The translations under genes were made by a program, and so were the position numbers. Shown piece after piece: positions 7,881 to 16,126 of a stretch of 42,150 bases of DNA. The stretch comes from Deltaproteobacteria bacterium (GTDB lineage Bacteria; Myxococcota_A; Polyangia; Nannocystales; Nannocystaceae). Each line of letters starts with the position of its first letter. The first letter of the stretch is position 1. A model generated the notes under the pieces. It was not told the origin of the DNA. It worked only from the letters and a program-made list of their open reading frames with translations, and ran no database searches. Location: contig CANLQR010000006.1 in NCBI GenBank assembly GCA_947492135.1, positions 1 through 42,150 of the forward strand, read 5' to 3'.

Positions 7881-9022
7881 GACGGTGTGCCGCCCTTCTG
7901 GTCGTCCGCGGCGTCGCGCGCACGGAGGCGCTCGTGCTGCGCCGCAAGCCCGCGGAGTTCGTCGCACAGCGTGTCGACCTCGACCGGTGGTTCCGCCGGC
8001 GGATCCTCGGTGCCGATCTTCTCGAAACCCGCGGTCATCACCGCGAGCGGGCGCAACAGGAACCCGCGGACGACGATCTGCACCGTGCCGGCGATCGTGA
8101 CGATGCCGAACAACGCGAGCAAGGCCTGCCAGACCACCGAACGTCCCGCGGCCGCGCGCGAAGCATCGAAATTTTTCGCGATCGCCATCACCCCGAGCGG
8201 CGCACCGGTGCTGCCCCGCAGCGGCACGAGCACGACGCCGTACGGCACCTCGAACGCCTCGCGCGCGTACCGTACCGGCTCCTCGATACGCGCGAGATCA
8301 TCCGCACTCACCAGCTGCTGCAACAGCTCCCAGTGCGTCGAGTGATACTTCACGTACTTCGCGACGCGATTCTGATCGCCGAACACCTCCGGCGCTACGC
8401 CGTCGCGATTGAGCAGGTCTTCCTCGATGAACAGCGCGAGCTCGAGGCCGTACGCGACCTTGAGATTGTCGAGCAGAGGGCCGAACGAGATGCCTACCTC
8501 GAAGGTTCCCGCGTGGTTTCCGGATGCGTCGAGCACCGGTGAGACGCCGAAGACTGCGGGCCCGTTGAACGCGATCTCCGCGCCCGCGCGCGCGACGCGA
8601 TCCTGATTCGTCGACACGACCATCGGTCGAAACGACGACAGATCGTCGTCGAACGTCGCCGGCGCGTGGAGGCGCAGGACCGAGGTCGCGGGCGCGGCGT
8701 GGAACTGCATCTGATCGACGCCGTGCTTGTCGCGCTGCACCTCGAAGATCGGTCCGTACTCCGCCTGCAGGCCCGCGCGGTCGCGGGCCGCGAGCAGGCG
8801 ACCCGTCGCGGGGAGGCCGGCGATCAGCTCCGCGCGGGCGAGCGCCTTCTTGCCGGCGCCCTCGAGGTTGTAGGCGAGGATCGCCTCCATCGAGTCGAGC
8901 TCACTCCGCTCGACGGCCTCGGTCAGGCCGCTGAACAAGCGGTTGGAGATGACGGCGGTCAGCAGCAGCACGGCGACCGCAGCGCCTATCAACATCGTGG
9001 GGGCATCGCGTCGGAACTTCAT
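7877..9022 (-). CDS. dCache-domain membrane sensor without signalling output
   Basis: 381 residues. TM1 (about 10-30) and TM2 (about 298-320) bracket a large periplasmic domain. Its middle, QFHAAPATSVLRLHAP followed by DDDLSSFRPMVV and later GTFEVGISFGPLL, matches dCache_3-type sensor domains of chemoreceptors and kinases. After TM2 there is a short HAMP-like stretch (LRPLAVMTAGFEKIG) and a roughly 35-residue tail, then the protein stops: no methyl-accepting, kinase or cyclase domain. The stop codon overlaps the GTG of the channel gene, so the two should be made together. A periplasmic ligand sensor acting on or with the channel is the natural inference. The ATG at 9022 is well placed before TM1. 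Confidence 0.87.
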   Translation of the reverse strand: MKFRRDAPTMLIGAAVAVLLLTAVISNRLFSGLTEAVERSELDSMEAILAYNLEGAGKKALARAELIAGLPATGRLLAARDRAGLQAEYGPIFEVQRDKHGVDQMQFHAAPATSVLRLHAPATFDDDLSSFRPMVVSTNQDRVARAGAEIAFNGPAVFGVSPVLDASGNHAGTFEVGISFGPLLDNLKVAYGLELALFIEEDLLNRDGVAPEVFGDQNRVAKYVKYHSTHWELLQQLVSADDLARIEEPVRYAREAFEVPYGVVLVPLRGSTGAPLGVMAIAKNFDASRAAAGRSVVWQALLALFGIVTIAGTVQIVVRGFLLRPLAVMTAGFEKIGTEDPPAEPPVEVDTLCDELRGLAAQHERLRARDAADDQKGGTPS

Positions 9023-9406
9023 CGGCGCATCGATGGTGGGGCACGACCGCAGGGTGCATCAAGGCCCGTGGCGACCCGATCGCGCCGGGACGGAAACCTC
9101 GGGGACCGCGCGAACCACGGATCGAGGCCGGGCGCCGTGGCGGGACTTTGAGGCGCGACGAGCACCCCCAACGATGGCCGATTTCAGCGCGGCTTCATCG
9201 GTCTACCCGACGACCCTGTGCATGGTCACGTTCGCGGTGTGCTGCGGATCCGACGCGGAGATTCGTGCTTTCGAGAGCACCGTCGACCCTTGGGAGACGT
9301 TGCCGAGCGCGGTCTTGATGAGCCGCCGTCGTCCGCTCCGCCCACCACGTGGGCGGGGGCGTTCGCGGCCACCGGTGGACTTGCGTCGCGCGCTCGCGGT
9401 ACTCGA
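9023..9406. other. Intergenic region between divergent dCache and SPFH genes
   Basis: 384 bp that should hold two divergent promoters; I find no convincing -35/-10 pair. The part from 9203 to about 9335 reads as protein-like on the minus strand (ending SDPQHTANVTMHRVVG before a stop at 9203) with G/C at most third positions, but no start or upstream domain belongs to it. It may be a gene remnant. Confidence 0.4.
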
Positions 9407-10267
9407 ATGGCGATGTACCGCGACGAACACGGAACCGAGATCGCCGTCCCCGAGCCCACCACCGTGCTCGCCACCACCGAGCGCCAGTACACCGACTTGC
9501 GGCTGCCGGGGATCTTGATGGTCTTGTTGGGCCTGCCGCTGATCATGTTCTTCGGGCTGGGGATCTTGATTCTGCGCGGGCTGGTGATGGTCGAGCCCAA
9601 CCAGAGCAAGGTCGTGCTGTTGTTCGGCCGCTACAAAGGCACGCTGCGCACCCCGGGTTTCTATTGGATCAATCCCTTTGCCTCCTGCAAAGCGGTTTCG
9701 CTGCGGGTTCGCAACTTCGACAGCGCCAAGCTCAAGGTCAACGACCTGCGGGGCAACCCGATCGAGATCGGCGCGGTGGTCGTGTGGCGGGTCAAGGACA
9801 CCGCCCAGGCGTCGTTCGACGTCGAGCACTACGAGTCGTATGTCGCGGTGCAGACCGAGTCGGCGATCCGGACCACGGCGGCCAAGCATCCCTATGACAT
9901 CGCGCAGGCGGGGCAGGTGTCGTTGCGCGGCGACTCCTCGGAGGTCAACGTCGAGCTGATGGCGCAGCTTCGCGATCGGCTGTCACACGCGGGCGTCGAG
10001 GTACTGGAGGTGCGTCTGAGTCACCTGGCGTACGCACCGGAGATCGCCGGGGTGATGCTGCGCAGGCAACAGGCCGAGGCGATCATCGACGCCCGCCAGC
10101 GAATCGTGGAGGGCGCGGTGTCGATGGTGAAGATGGCCCTGGATAAGCTGCGCGACGACAAGGTGATCGTGCTCGACGAGCAACGCGCAGCCACGCTGGC
10201 GAGCAATCTGCTGGTCGTGTTGTGCTCGGACAGCGACGCCCAGCCGGTGATCTCGACCACCAGCTGA
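9407..10267 (+). CDS. SPFH / band-7 domain membrane protein (stomatin-prohibitin family)
   Basis: 286 residues. One long hydrophobic segment near the N-terminus (about 30-60, GILMVLLGLPLIMFFGLGIL) is followed by VEPNQSKVVLLFGRYKGTLRTPG, the typical entry into the SPFH domain. The domain continues through GFYWINPF, EIGAVVVWRVKDT and AVQTESAIRTTAAKHPYD, and ends in a helical region rich in Ala, Glu and Gln (RRQQAEAIIDARQRIVEGA). Such proteins form large membrane-attached rings that organise microdomains or guard membrane proteases. ATG 9407 is used; ATG 9413 is two codons on and neither has a clear ribosome-binding site. The stop codon lies inside the first copy of a palindromic repeat. Confidence 0.92.
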   Translation: MAMYRDEHGTEIAVPEPTTVLATTERQYTDLRLPGILMVLLGLPLIMFFGLGILILRGLVMVEPNQSKVVLLFGRYKGTLRTPGFYWINPFASCKAVSLRVRNFDSAKLKVNDLRGNPIEIGAVVVWRVKDTAQASFDVEHYESYVAVQTESAIRTTAAKHPYDIAQAGQVSLRGDSSEVNVELMAQLRDRLSHAGVEVLEVRLSHLAYAPEIAGVMLRRQQAEAIIDARQRIVEGAVSMVKMALDKLRDDKVIVLDEQRAATLASNLLVVLCSDSDAQPVISTTS

Positions 10268-10331
10268 TCACGGGGGCGGTGATCACGGCGGGTGATCACG
10301 GCGGGTGATCACGGCGGGTGATCACGGCTAC
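10265..10331 (+). repeat. Tandem palindromic repeat: five TGATCA sites in 13-bp periodicity
   Basis: TGATCA starts at 10265, 10280, 10293, 10306 and 10319. The last four lie exactly 13 bp apart in units of TGATCACGGCGGG. The first copy contains the TGA stop of the SPFH gene. Every unit carries GATC, and 13 bp is a little over one helical turn. Confidence 0.85.
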
Positions 10332-10406
10332 GTGGCCGTGGATCGACCGATGGCGTTGCTCTGCTGTCACGTCCCGCCCGCGCTCGCCGTGCGAGCGAAA
10401 CACACC

Positions 10407-10435
10407 TTGTCAAAGCCAACGCACCCAACTACTAT
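10407..10435 (+). promoter_or_regulatory. Sigma70-like promoter of the efflux operon
   Basis: TTGTCA (10407-10412), a 17-bp spacer, and TACTAT (10430-10435) form a good housekeeping-type promoter in otherwise GC-rich DNA. Transcription would begin near 10442, about a dozen bases before the small exported protein at 10455. Confidence 0.55.
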
Positions 10436-10454
10436 GCTCGCCTCGACCCCTCCC

Positions 10455-10817
10455 ATGCGCGAGCGATTCACCCATTGGGTGCTGCTCACGCTGGCCTTGG
10501 CACTCACGATGCTGGGCCGGCCGGATCGATCGTGCGATCGCGCGCAGGGCGACGAAGAGGCCCTACGGGGCGGTCACGACGATCCTTCGCTGATGAGCGA
10601 GGAGCGTCGGACCCCGGGTGTTCGCCGCGGCGCCGACGCCGAGCGGCAGACCAAGCCGAGCGCCGCGGGTGGCATCGCCACCTGGATGGTGCAGTACGAG
10701 GATCTCGTCATCCTGGCTTCGGTCACGCCGATCGCTTGGATGGACGGGTCGTCGTGTCGTCATGCCGCGCACGCGTGCACGATCTCGGCCCGCGGCCCGC
10801 CCGTCATCGTCGCGTGA
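10455..10817 (+). CDS. Small exported or membrane-anchored hypothetical protein
   Basis: 120 residues, no family recognised. The N-terminus MRERFTHWVLLTLALALTML is a clear signal peptide or membrane anchor. The rest is polar, with a few Cys and His residues near the end (SCRHAAHAC) that could bind metal, which is speculative. G or C fills roughly four of five third positions, as in neighbouring real genes. A sigma70-like promoter ends just before it. The ATG at 10434 overlaps the -10 element, so 10455 is preferred. It would be the first gene of the efflux operon, separated from the pump by a structured 190-bp leader. Confidence 0.45.
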   Translation: MRERFTHWVLLTLALALTMLGRPDRSCDRAQGDEEALRGGHDDPSLMSEERRTPGVRRGADAERQTKPSAAGGIATWMVQYEDLVILASVTPIAWMDGSSCRHAAHACTISARGPPVIVA

Positions 10818-10841
10818 TCGCGGGCCAATGAGCCAGCGCGC

Positions 10842-10960
10842 GTGGATCTTGTGATCCACCCCGCGGCTTCGTGGACGCCCGCGCTTGTCACCCACCGATC
10901 GATCGGCGCTCGCCGATCCGTCGTGTCGGACTCGATCGATCGCAACACCTCCCGGGTGTT
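10842..10960 (+). promoter_or_regulatory. Three successive hairpins in the leader of the RND pump gene
   Basis: GTGGATC/GATCCAC (10842-10859, loop TTGT), GATCGGC/GCCGATC (10901-10918, loop GCTC) and AACACC/GGTGTT (10944-10960, 5-base loop) are perfect stems lying in a row between the small gene and the pump start at 11008. They could form an attenuator, a processing site or operators. I do not recognise a known riboswitch. Confidence 0.4.
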
Positions 10961-11007
10961 CGCCTTCGACCGAACGCGCCCAACCCGTTCGCGTCCCCCA
11001 AAATCCA

Positions 11008-14000
11008 ATGCTCCAGCAGCTCATCCGTCACTGCATCCAGCGGCGACTTGCCGCAATCGTCGTGACGCTCATCGTCGCGGCGTACGGCGTGCACGCCTAC
11101 CTCCGGACACCCGTGGAGGCCTACCCAGACGTCACCAACGTCCAGGTGGAAGTGGTTGCGCAGCTCGCGGGCCTCGCCCCAGAGGAGATGGAGCGCCAGG
11201 TCACCATCCCGCTCGAGCGGGCTCTGAACGGCAACCCGGGCATGATGCAGATGCGCAGCGAGAGCGCGTTCGGCCTCACGATCATCTGGTGCGTGTTCGA
11301 GGACGGTACCGACAGCTTTCGGGCGCGTACGCAGACCGCAGAGCGACTGCTCACCGCCGAGGTCCCCGAGGAAGCGTTCGTACGACTCACGCCCGACGCG
11401 ACCCCGCTAGGCAAGATCTTCTACTACCGCCTGACCAGCGACCGTCATGATCTCTACCAGCTGCGGTCCGAGCAGGAGTGGACGGTCGCGCGCCTGCTCA
11501 AGCAGGTGCCCGGCGTGGCGGATGCGCTCGGTATGGGCGGGTTCCTCAAAGAACTGCACATCGAGGTCGACCCGGCAAAGCTCGCCGCCTATGGCCTGAC
11601 GTTGGCCGAGGTCACCGAAGCGATCGAGCGCTCCAATCTCAACGTCGGCGGCGGCATCCAGCGGCGCGGCGATCAACAGTTCATGATCCGTGCGATCGGC
11701 TATCTGACGTCGCCCGAGGACATCAAGGACGTCGTGCTCGAGGTCGAGTCCGGCACGCCGGTCACCATTGGTGACGTCGCCAGAGTGGTGCAGTCGTTCA
11801 CGCCGCGCTACGGCGCGGTCGGCTACGACGACCAGCGCGAGGTCGTCGAGGGCATCGTGCTGTTGCGGCGTGGCGAGAACCCTGACGAGGTTCTCGACGC
11901 CGTCCACGCCAAGATCGCCGAGCTCAACAACCGCGTGCTGCCCGATGGCATGAAGATCGAGACGATGTACGACCGCAGCCTGCTGACCGGGCTGACTCTC
12001 GACACCGTCAACGAAAACCTGCTGCACGGCTTCGTGCTCATCGTCGGCGTGGTGTGGCTGTTTCTTCGCAGCATCCGTGGCTCGCTGATCGTCGCGGCCG
12101 TGATTCCGTTGGCGCTGCTGACGGCATTCGCTGGCCTGTACACGATCGATCTTCCCGCCAACCTGATCTCGATGGGGGCCATCGATTTCGGCATCCTCGT
12201 CGACGGCGCTGTCGTGCTCGTCGAGAGCGTGATCCACGAGGCCAGACACCACAAACCGACGACCAAGCGCGAGATGCTCGGGCTGGTCGGCCGTTCGGCG
12301 CTCAAGGTCGCCCGGCCAACGTTCTACGCCATGGCGGTGATCATCGCTGCGCTGATCCCGGTGTTCACCCTCGAGAGCGTCGAGGGCCGGATCTTCCGCC
12401 CGCTGGCGCTGACGTACAGTTTTGCGCTCCTGGGCGCGCTGATCTTCTCGCTCACCGTGGTGCCGGCTTTGTGCGCGGTGTTCATGCGGCCCAAGGACGC
12501 GTTGAGCAAGGACCCGCGCACGCTGCTATGGCTGCGCGACGTCTACGGCCGCGTGCTGGGGTGGTTGCTGCGAGGGGGCAAGTCGATCGGGCTCGCGCTC
12601 GGCGTTGCGCTGTTCGTCGGTGGGGTGTGGACCGCCCCACGCATCGGCACCGAGTTCCTGCCCGAGCTCGACGAGGGCGACGTATTCGTGGTGGTCGAGA
12701 TGCCACCGTCGATCGGCCTCGAGCGCGGTCAAGACGTGCTCGACGAGATCCGGCATCGCCTGCTGCAGTTCCCCGAGGTCAAGGCGGTCCCCGCCGAGCA
12801 GGGACGACCCGAGGACGGCCTCGACAACGAGACCACGAACATGGCCGAGGTATTCGCGCGCCTGTACCCGCGTGAACAGTGGCGGCCCGGCTACGACACC
12901 CAGCGGTTGGTCGGCGAGATGCGCGAGTCGCTGTCGGAGATCCCAGGCGTCAAGTTCAACTTCTCGCAGCCAATCAAGGACCGGGTCGAGGAGGCCGTCA
13001 GTGGCGTTCGCGGCAAGGTCGTTCTGAAGGCCTTTGGCAGCGACATCGAGGGCCTGCGCACCACGTTGCTGGCCGCCAAGGAGACCCTGGAGAATGTCGA
13101 GGGCATCGTCGACCTCGGGCTGTATCGCGACGCGGTTGTCCCCCAGCTGCAGATCAAGCTCGACCGCGCCGCGCTGGCCCGTGCCGGCATCAGCGTCCAC
13201 GACGCGGCGGCGGTGGTCGAGACCGCACTGGCGGGTAAGGTCACGACCACGATGTGGGAGGGCGAACGGATGGTTCCCATCCGGGTGCGCCTACCCAGCA
13301 GCGAGAAGACCGATATCGCCGAGATCGGTGAGCTCACAGTACCCTCGCCCTCGGGGGCACGCGTGCCGCTGCGCGAACTCTCGGAGATCACGCTGGGCGA
13401 TGGCCGCATCTCGATCCCCCGCGAGGGCAACAGTCGCTACATCGCGTTGAAGTTCAACGTCGAGGGCCGCGATCTCGGCTCGGTTGTCGACGACGCGATT
13501 GCGGCGGTCGAGGCCGAGGTCACCGTGCCCGACGGGCAATACCTCGTGTGGGGCGGTGAGTTCGAGAACCAGCAGCGCGCGATGGGCCGCCTGCAGGTCA
13601 TCGTCCCGGTTGCGCTGCTGTTGGTGCTCATGCTGCTGTACGGAGCGCTTGGATCGGGGCGCAGCGCGGCCACGGTGCTGCTGTCGGCGCCGTTCGCGAT
13701 GACCGGCGGCCTGTTTGGGCTGTACATCAGTGGCGTTGCGCTCTCGGTCAGCGCCGCGGTCGGCTTCATCGCGTTGCTCGGCCAGGTGTCGCTGGCCGGC
13801 CTGTTGGTGATCAGCGCGATCGACGACGAACGCCGCGCGGGCGTGCCGTTGGATCTCGCGATCCGACAGGGCGCGACCACCAGGTTCCGCGCGCTGTTGA
13901 TGACGGCGTTGCTCGCCATGCTCGGCCTGCTGCCGATGGCGGTCTCCGACGCGGTGGGTTCCGAGACTCAGAAGCCGTTCGCCATCGTCATCGTCTGCGG

Positions 14001-14148
14001 GATGGTCACGACCCTGTTCGTGGCGCTGTTCTTCGTGCCCGTGCTCTACCGCCTGCTGGCGGCCAAGCAAATGCGCTCCTCCGTGGGCGACGAGATCGAC
14101 TTCGGCGACCCCGTCGCGCCGACATCCCACACCGAGGTATCACCATGA
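11008..14148 (+). CDS. Heavy-metal efflux RND pump, CzcA family
   Basis: 1046 residues, the normal size. It starts MLQQLIRHCIQRRLAAIVV (TM1) and continues AYPDVTNVQVEV, the standard opening of metal RND pumps. TM4 carries IDFGILVDGAVVLVES, giving D393, D399 and E406. This D/D/E set is the proton-relay pattern of CzcA-type divalent-cation pumps and differs from the CusA (Cu/Ag) version. Two large periplasmic loops and a second six-helix block follow. The pump sits in the inner membrane and drives export by proton antiport through the adaptor and outer-membrane factor encoded downstream. The metal is not certain: Zn, Co, Cd or Ni are most likely from the TM4 motif. The stop overlaps the adaptor ATG by 4 bp. 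The ATG at 11008 is chosen because upstream in-frame sequence is non-hydrophobic leader. Confidence 0.95.
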   Translation: MLQQLIRHCIQRRLAAIVVTLIVAAYGVHAYLRTPVEAYPDVTNVQVEVVAQLAGLAPEEMERQVTIPLERALNGNPGMMQMRSESAFGLTIIWCVFEDGTDSFRARTQTAERLLTAEVPEEAFVRLTPDATPLGKIFYYRLTSDRHDLYQLRSEQEWTVARLLKQVPGVADALGMGGFLKELHIEVDPAKLAAYGLTLAEVTEAIERSNLNVGGGIQRRGDQQFMIRAIGYLTSPEDIKDVVLEVESGTPVTIGDVARVVQSFTPRYGAVGYDDQREVVEGIVLLRRGENPDEVLDAVHAKIAELNNRVLPDGMKIETMYDRSLLTGLTLDTVNENLLHGFVLIVGVVWLFLRSIRGSLIVAAVIPLALLTAFAGLYTIDLPANLISMGAIDFGILVDGAVVLVESVIHEARHHKPTTKREMLGLVGRSALKVARPTFYAMAVIIAALIPVFTLESVEGRIFRPLALTYSFALLGALIFSLTVVPALCAVFMRPKDALSKDPRTLLWLRDVYGRVLGWLLRGGKSIGLALGVALFVGGVWTAPRIGTEFLPELDEGDVFVVVEMPPSIGLERGQDVLDEIRHRLLQFPEVKAVPAEQGRPEDGLDNETTNMAEVFARLYPREQWRPGYDTQRLVGEMRESLSEIPGVKFNFSQPIKDRVEEAVSGVRGKVVLKAFGSDIEGLRTTLLAAKETLENVEGIVDLGLYRDAVVPQLQIKLDRAALARAGISVHDAAAVVETALAGKVTTTMWEGERMVPIRVRLPSSEKTDIAEIGELTVPSPSGARVPLRELSEITLGDGRISIPREGNSRYIALKFNVEGRDLGSVVDDAIAAVEAEVTVPDGQYLVWGGEFENQQRAMGRLQVIVPVALLLVLMLLYGALGSGRSAATVLLSAPFAMTGGLFGLYISGVALSVSAAVGFIALLGQVSLAGLLVISAIDDERRAGVPLDLAIRQGATTRFRALLMTALLAMLGLLPMAVSDAVGSETQKPFAIVIVCGMVTTLFVALFFVPVLYRLLAAKQMRSSVGDEIDFGDPVAPTSHTEVSP

Positions 14149-15290
14149 GCCATCACAATCGAACCCTGTCTCTGGGCCTGCTCTTGTTCGGGCTGCTTTC
14201 GGGCGGCTGCAACGTCGGCGCGAAGGCGTCGGCGGAAGACCCCGAGGCCGAGAGCGCTCGGCCCAGCAACTCCAAAGCGGTCGAAAACAACGGCGTCGAG
14301 CTGGCGGCCACGTCGCGACAGTTCATCACCGTCGAGCAGGTCGGTTCGCAGAGCAACAAGGTGACGCTACGCGCGCCTGCCCGAGTCGCGTTTCGCGACA
14401 GTGCGATCTCTCGCGTCGGTGCTCCGATTCCGGCGCGCGTCATGAAGCTCCACGTCAAGGTCGGGGATCAGGTGAGGCTCAACGATCCGCTCGCGACCCT
14501 CGCGAGCCCCGACGCATCCGCCTATCACGGCGAGCTCGCGCGGGCGCGCGTCGAGCTGAGTGCGGCCTCGGCCTCGCTGACGCGCCAGGAGGAGATGATC
14601 GCCAAGGGTGTTGGCCGCGAGTACGAGAGGGTGGTCGCGCAGATGCAGGTCCGCGATGCCGACGAGCGGGTCCGCGCTGCCAAGCGCGACGTGGCGCTGC
14701 TCGGCAAGAGCTTTGGAGGGACCGTCATTGTCACCTCGCAGATCGAGGGCACGGTGCTGGCCCGCAATGCCAGCGTCGGCGCCCAGGTCGACCCCGAGGG
14801 CGAGCCGCTTTTCGAGATTGGCAACCCCAAGGACCTGTGGGTCGTCGCCGATGTGTTCCAGGACGACCTCGCGATGATCCGACCGGGCGCGGTGGTCACC
14901 GTGGAGCTCGCGGCGCTGCCGGAGCCGGTGGTCGGTATGGTCACCTCGATCGGCGCGTTGCTCGACACTGCCGTGCGCCGTGCCCCGGTGTACATCGAGC
15001 TCGACGGCAAGGATCGCGCGGCGCTGCGGGCGGGGATGTTCGCTCGGGCACTGGTCGAGGCCAGCGATATCGATGGCCTCACGCTGCCGACCGAAGCGGT
15101 GCTGATCAAAGATGGCGACCGAACCATCGTGTTCATCGAGCGCAGCGACAACGTGTTCGAGCCGCGTGAGGTCGGTCTGGGCCACTCGTTCCAGAAGCGA
15201 GTCGAGATCGTCTCTGGTCTCAAGTCCGGCGAGCGCGTCGTCGTCAAGGGGGCGTTGCTGATCGACGGCGCCGCCAACCAGCTGCTCTGA
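14145..15290 (+). CDS. RND periplasmic adaptor subunit (CzcB/CusB type), probable lipoprotein
   Basis: 381 residues. A signal peptide ends in LLSGGC, a plausible lipid-attachment site. The barrel-sandwich (lipoyl-like) halves are visible as RVMKLHVKVGDQVRLNDPLATL and VIVTSQIEGTVLARNASVGAQV. They flank an alpha-helical hairpin (about 125-185, ELARARVELSAASASLTRQEE). Beta-barrel and membrane-proximal domains follow (LWVVADVFQDDLAMIRPGAVV; RTIVFIERSDNVFEPREVGLG). The protein links the pump to the outer-membrane factor. I see none of the His- or Met-rich N-terminal metal-binding segments of some CzcB/CusB proteins. The ATG overlaps the pump stop (ATGA). Confidence 0.93.
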   Translation: MSHHNRTLSLGLLLFGLLSGGCNVGAKASAEDPEAESARPSNSKAVENNGVELAATSRQFITVEQVGSQSNKVTLRAPARVAFRDSAISRVGAPIPARVMKLHVKVGDQVRLNDPLATLASPDASAYHGELARARVELSAASASLTRQEEMIAKGVGREYERVVAQMQVRDADERVRAAKRDVALLGKSFGGTVIVTSQIEGTVLARNASVGAQVDPEGEPLFEIGNPKDLWVVADVFQDDLAMIRPGAVVTVELAALPEPVVGMVTSIGALLDTAVRRAPVYIELDGKDRAALRAGMFARALVEASDIDGLTLPTEAVLIKDGDRTIVFIERSDNVFEPREVGLGHSFQKRVEIVSGLKSGERVVVKGALLIDGAANQLL

Positions 15291-15326
15291 GCGTCACGCC
15301 CCGGTCACCCGTTGGTCGTCATCACC

Positions 15327-16082
15327 ATGGTTCGCCCCCTCTACTGCGTCGTGCTGGGCTTGGCCCTCGCCACGACGCCCACCCGCGCCGTTGCTGCGTC
15401 GCCCGCCGCCGAATCCGAAACGGCGCCACGCAATCCCGCCGCCCAGGCGGCATACGATCGCGCGACCGCACTGGTGCGGGACGGCGAGTACTCGGAGGCC
15501 GTGGCCGAATTCGACGTTGCTTCGGACCTCGAGCCGCGTTGGGCCGAGCCGGTGCGCGCGCGCGCCGAGGTGTTCGCGACGCTGGCAGACATGCACAAGC
15601 CGAGCGAGGCTTTCCTCGCCCAGCGCGCCGACGACCTCCAGCGGCTGATGGTCCTGGATCCCGGCGGCGATGCCGGTGCGCGGCAAAACCAGATCGACAC
15701 GCTGCGCCAAGACAGCCGTGAAGCGCAGGAGATCGAGCAGCGTCGCCGCAAGTTGACGACGCCGACGTTCATTTTCGGGAGCGTGGCCGCCTCGATCTTG
15801 CTCGCCGGCGTGATCCTGTATTCGATGACGACCCGCGAGTTCCTCGAACCCACCGCGTACCGCCAGTACCGGCGGGACCGCGCCGGTATCGTCATGATGG
15901 CGGCCGGTGGGGTGTTGCTGATCCCGACGATCACGCTGGGTGTGCTCGTCGGGCGTCAGGCCCGCAACGACGCAGCCACCCGCGCATTCTCGGTACACGC
16001 GGGGCGCCACCGCCCGGCGTTGTCCGTCGCCCCCCAGTTTCTCCGTGCCGGCGCCGGCATTGGCCTCCATCTGCGCTTCTGA
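15327..16082 (+). CDS. TPR protein with two C-terminal membrane segments
   Basis: 251 residues. A signal peptide (MVRPLYCVVLGLALA..., to about 24) is followed by a TPR-like helical pair (AAYDRATALVRDGEYSEAVAEF, about 41-62). A basic region then leads into two hydrophobic segments (FIFGSVAASILLAGVILYSM and IVMMAAGGVLLIPTITLGVLVG), and the Arg-rich tail has SVAPQFLRAGAGIGL, which resembles an outer-membrane strand. Similar TPR-plus-two-TM proteins are common in myxobacteria without assigned function. Its place between adaptor and outer-membrane factor suggests an assembly or accessory role for the efflux complex (inference). A TTG lies five codons upstream of the chosen ATG. Confidence 0.8.
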   Translation: MVRPLYCVVLGLALATTPTRAVAASPAAESETAPRNPAAQAAYDRATALVRDGEYSEAVAEFDVASDLEPRWAEPVRARAEVFATLADMHKPSEAFLAQRADDLQRLMVLDPGGDAGARQNQIDTLRQDSREAQEIEQRRRKLTTPTFIFGSVAASILLAGVILYSMTTREFLEPTAYRQYRRDRAGIVMMAAGGVLLIPTITLGVLVGRQARNDAATRAFSVHAGRHRPALSVAPQFLRAGAGIGLHLRF

Positions 16083-16126
16083 ATCGACGCGCCAAGGCGC
16101 TCATCGATGCCCCAAGAGAGTCCCCC

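Noticed and set aside
10265-10331. Tandem repeats considered as a CRISPR array
   Set aside because: The units are 13 bp and contiguous with no spacers, and no cas genes are present.
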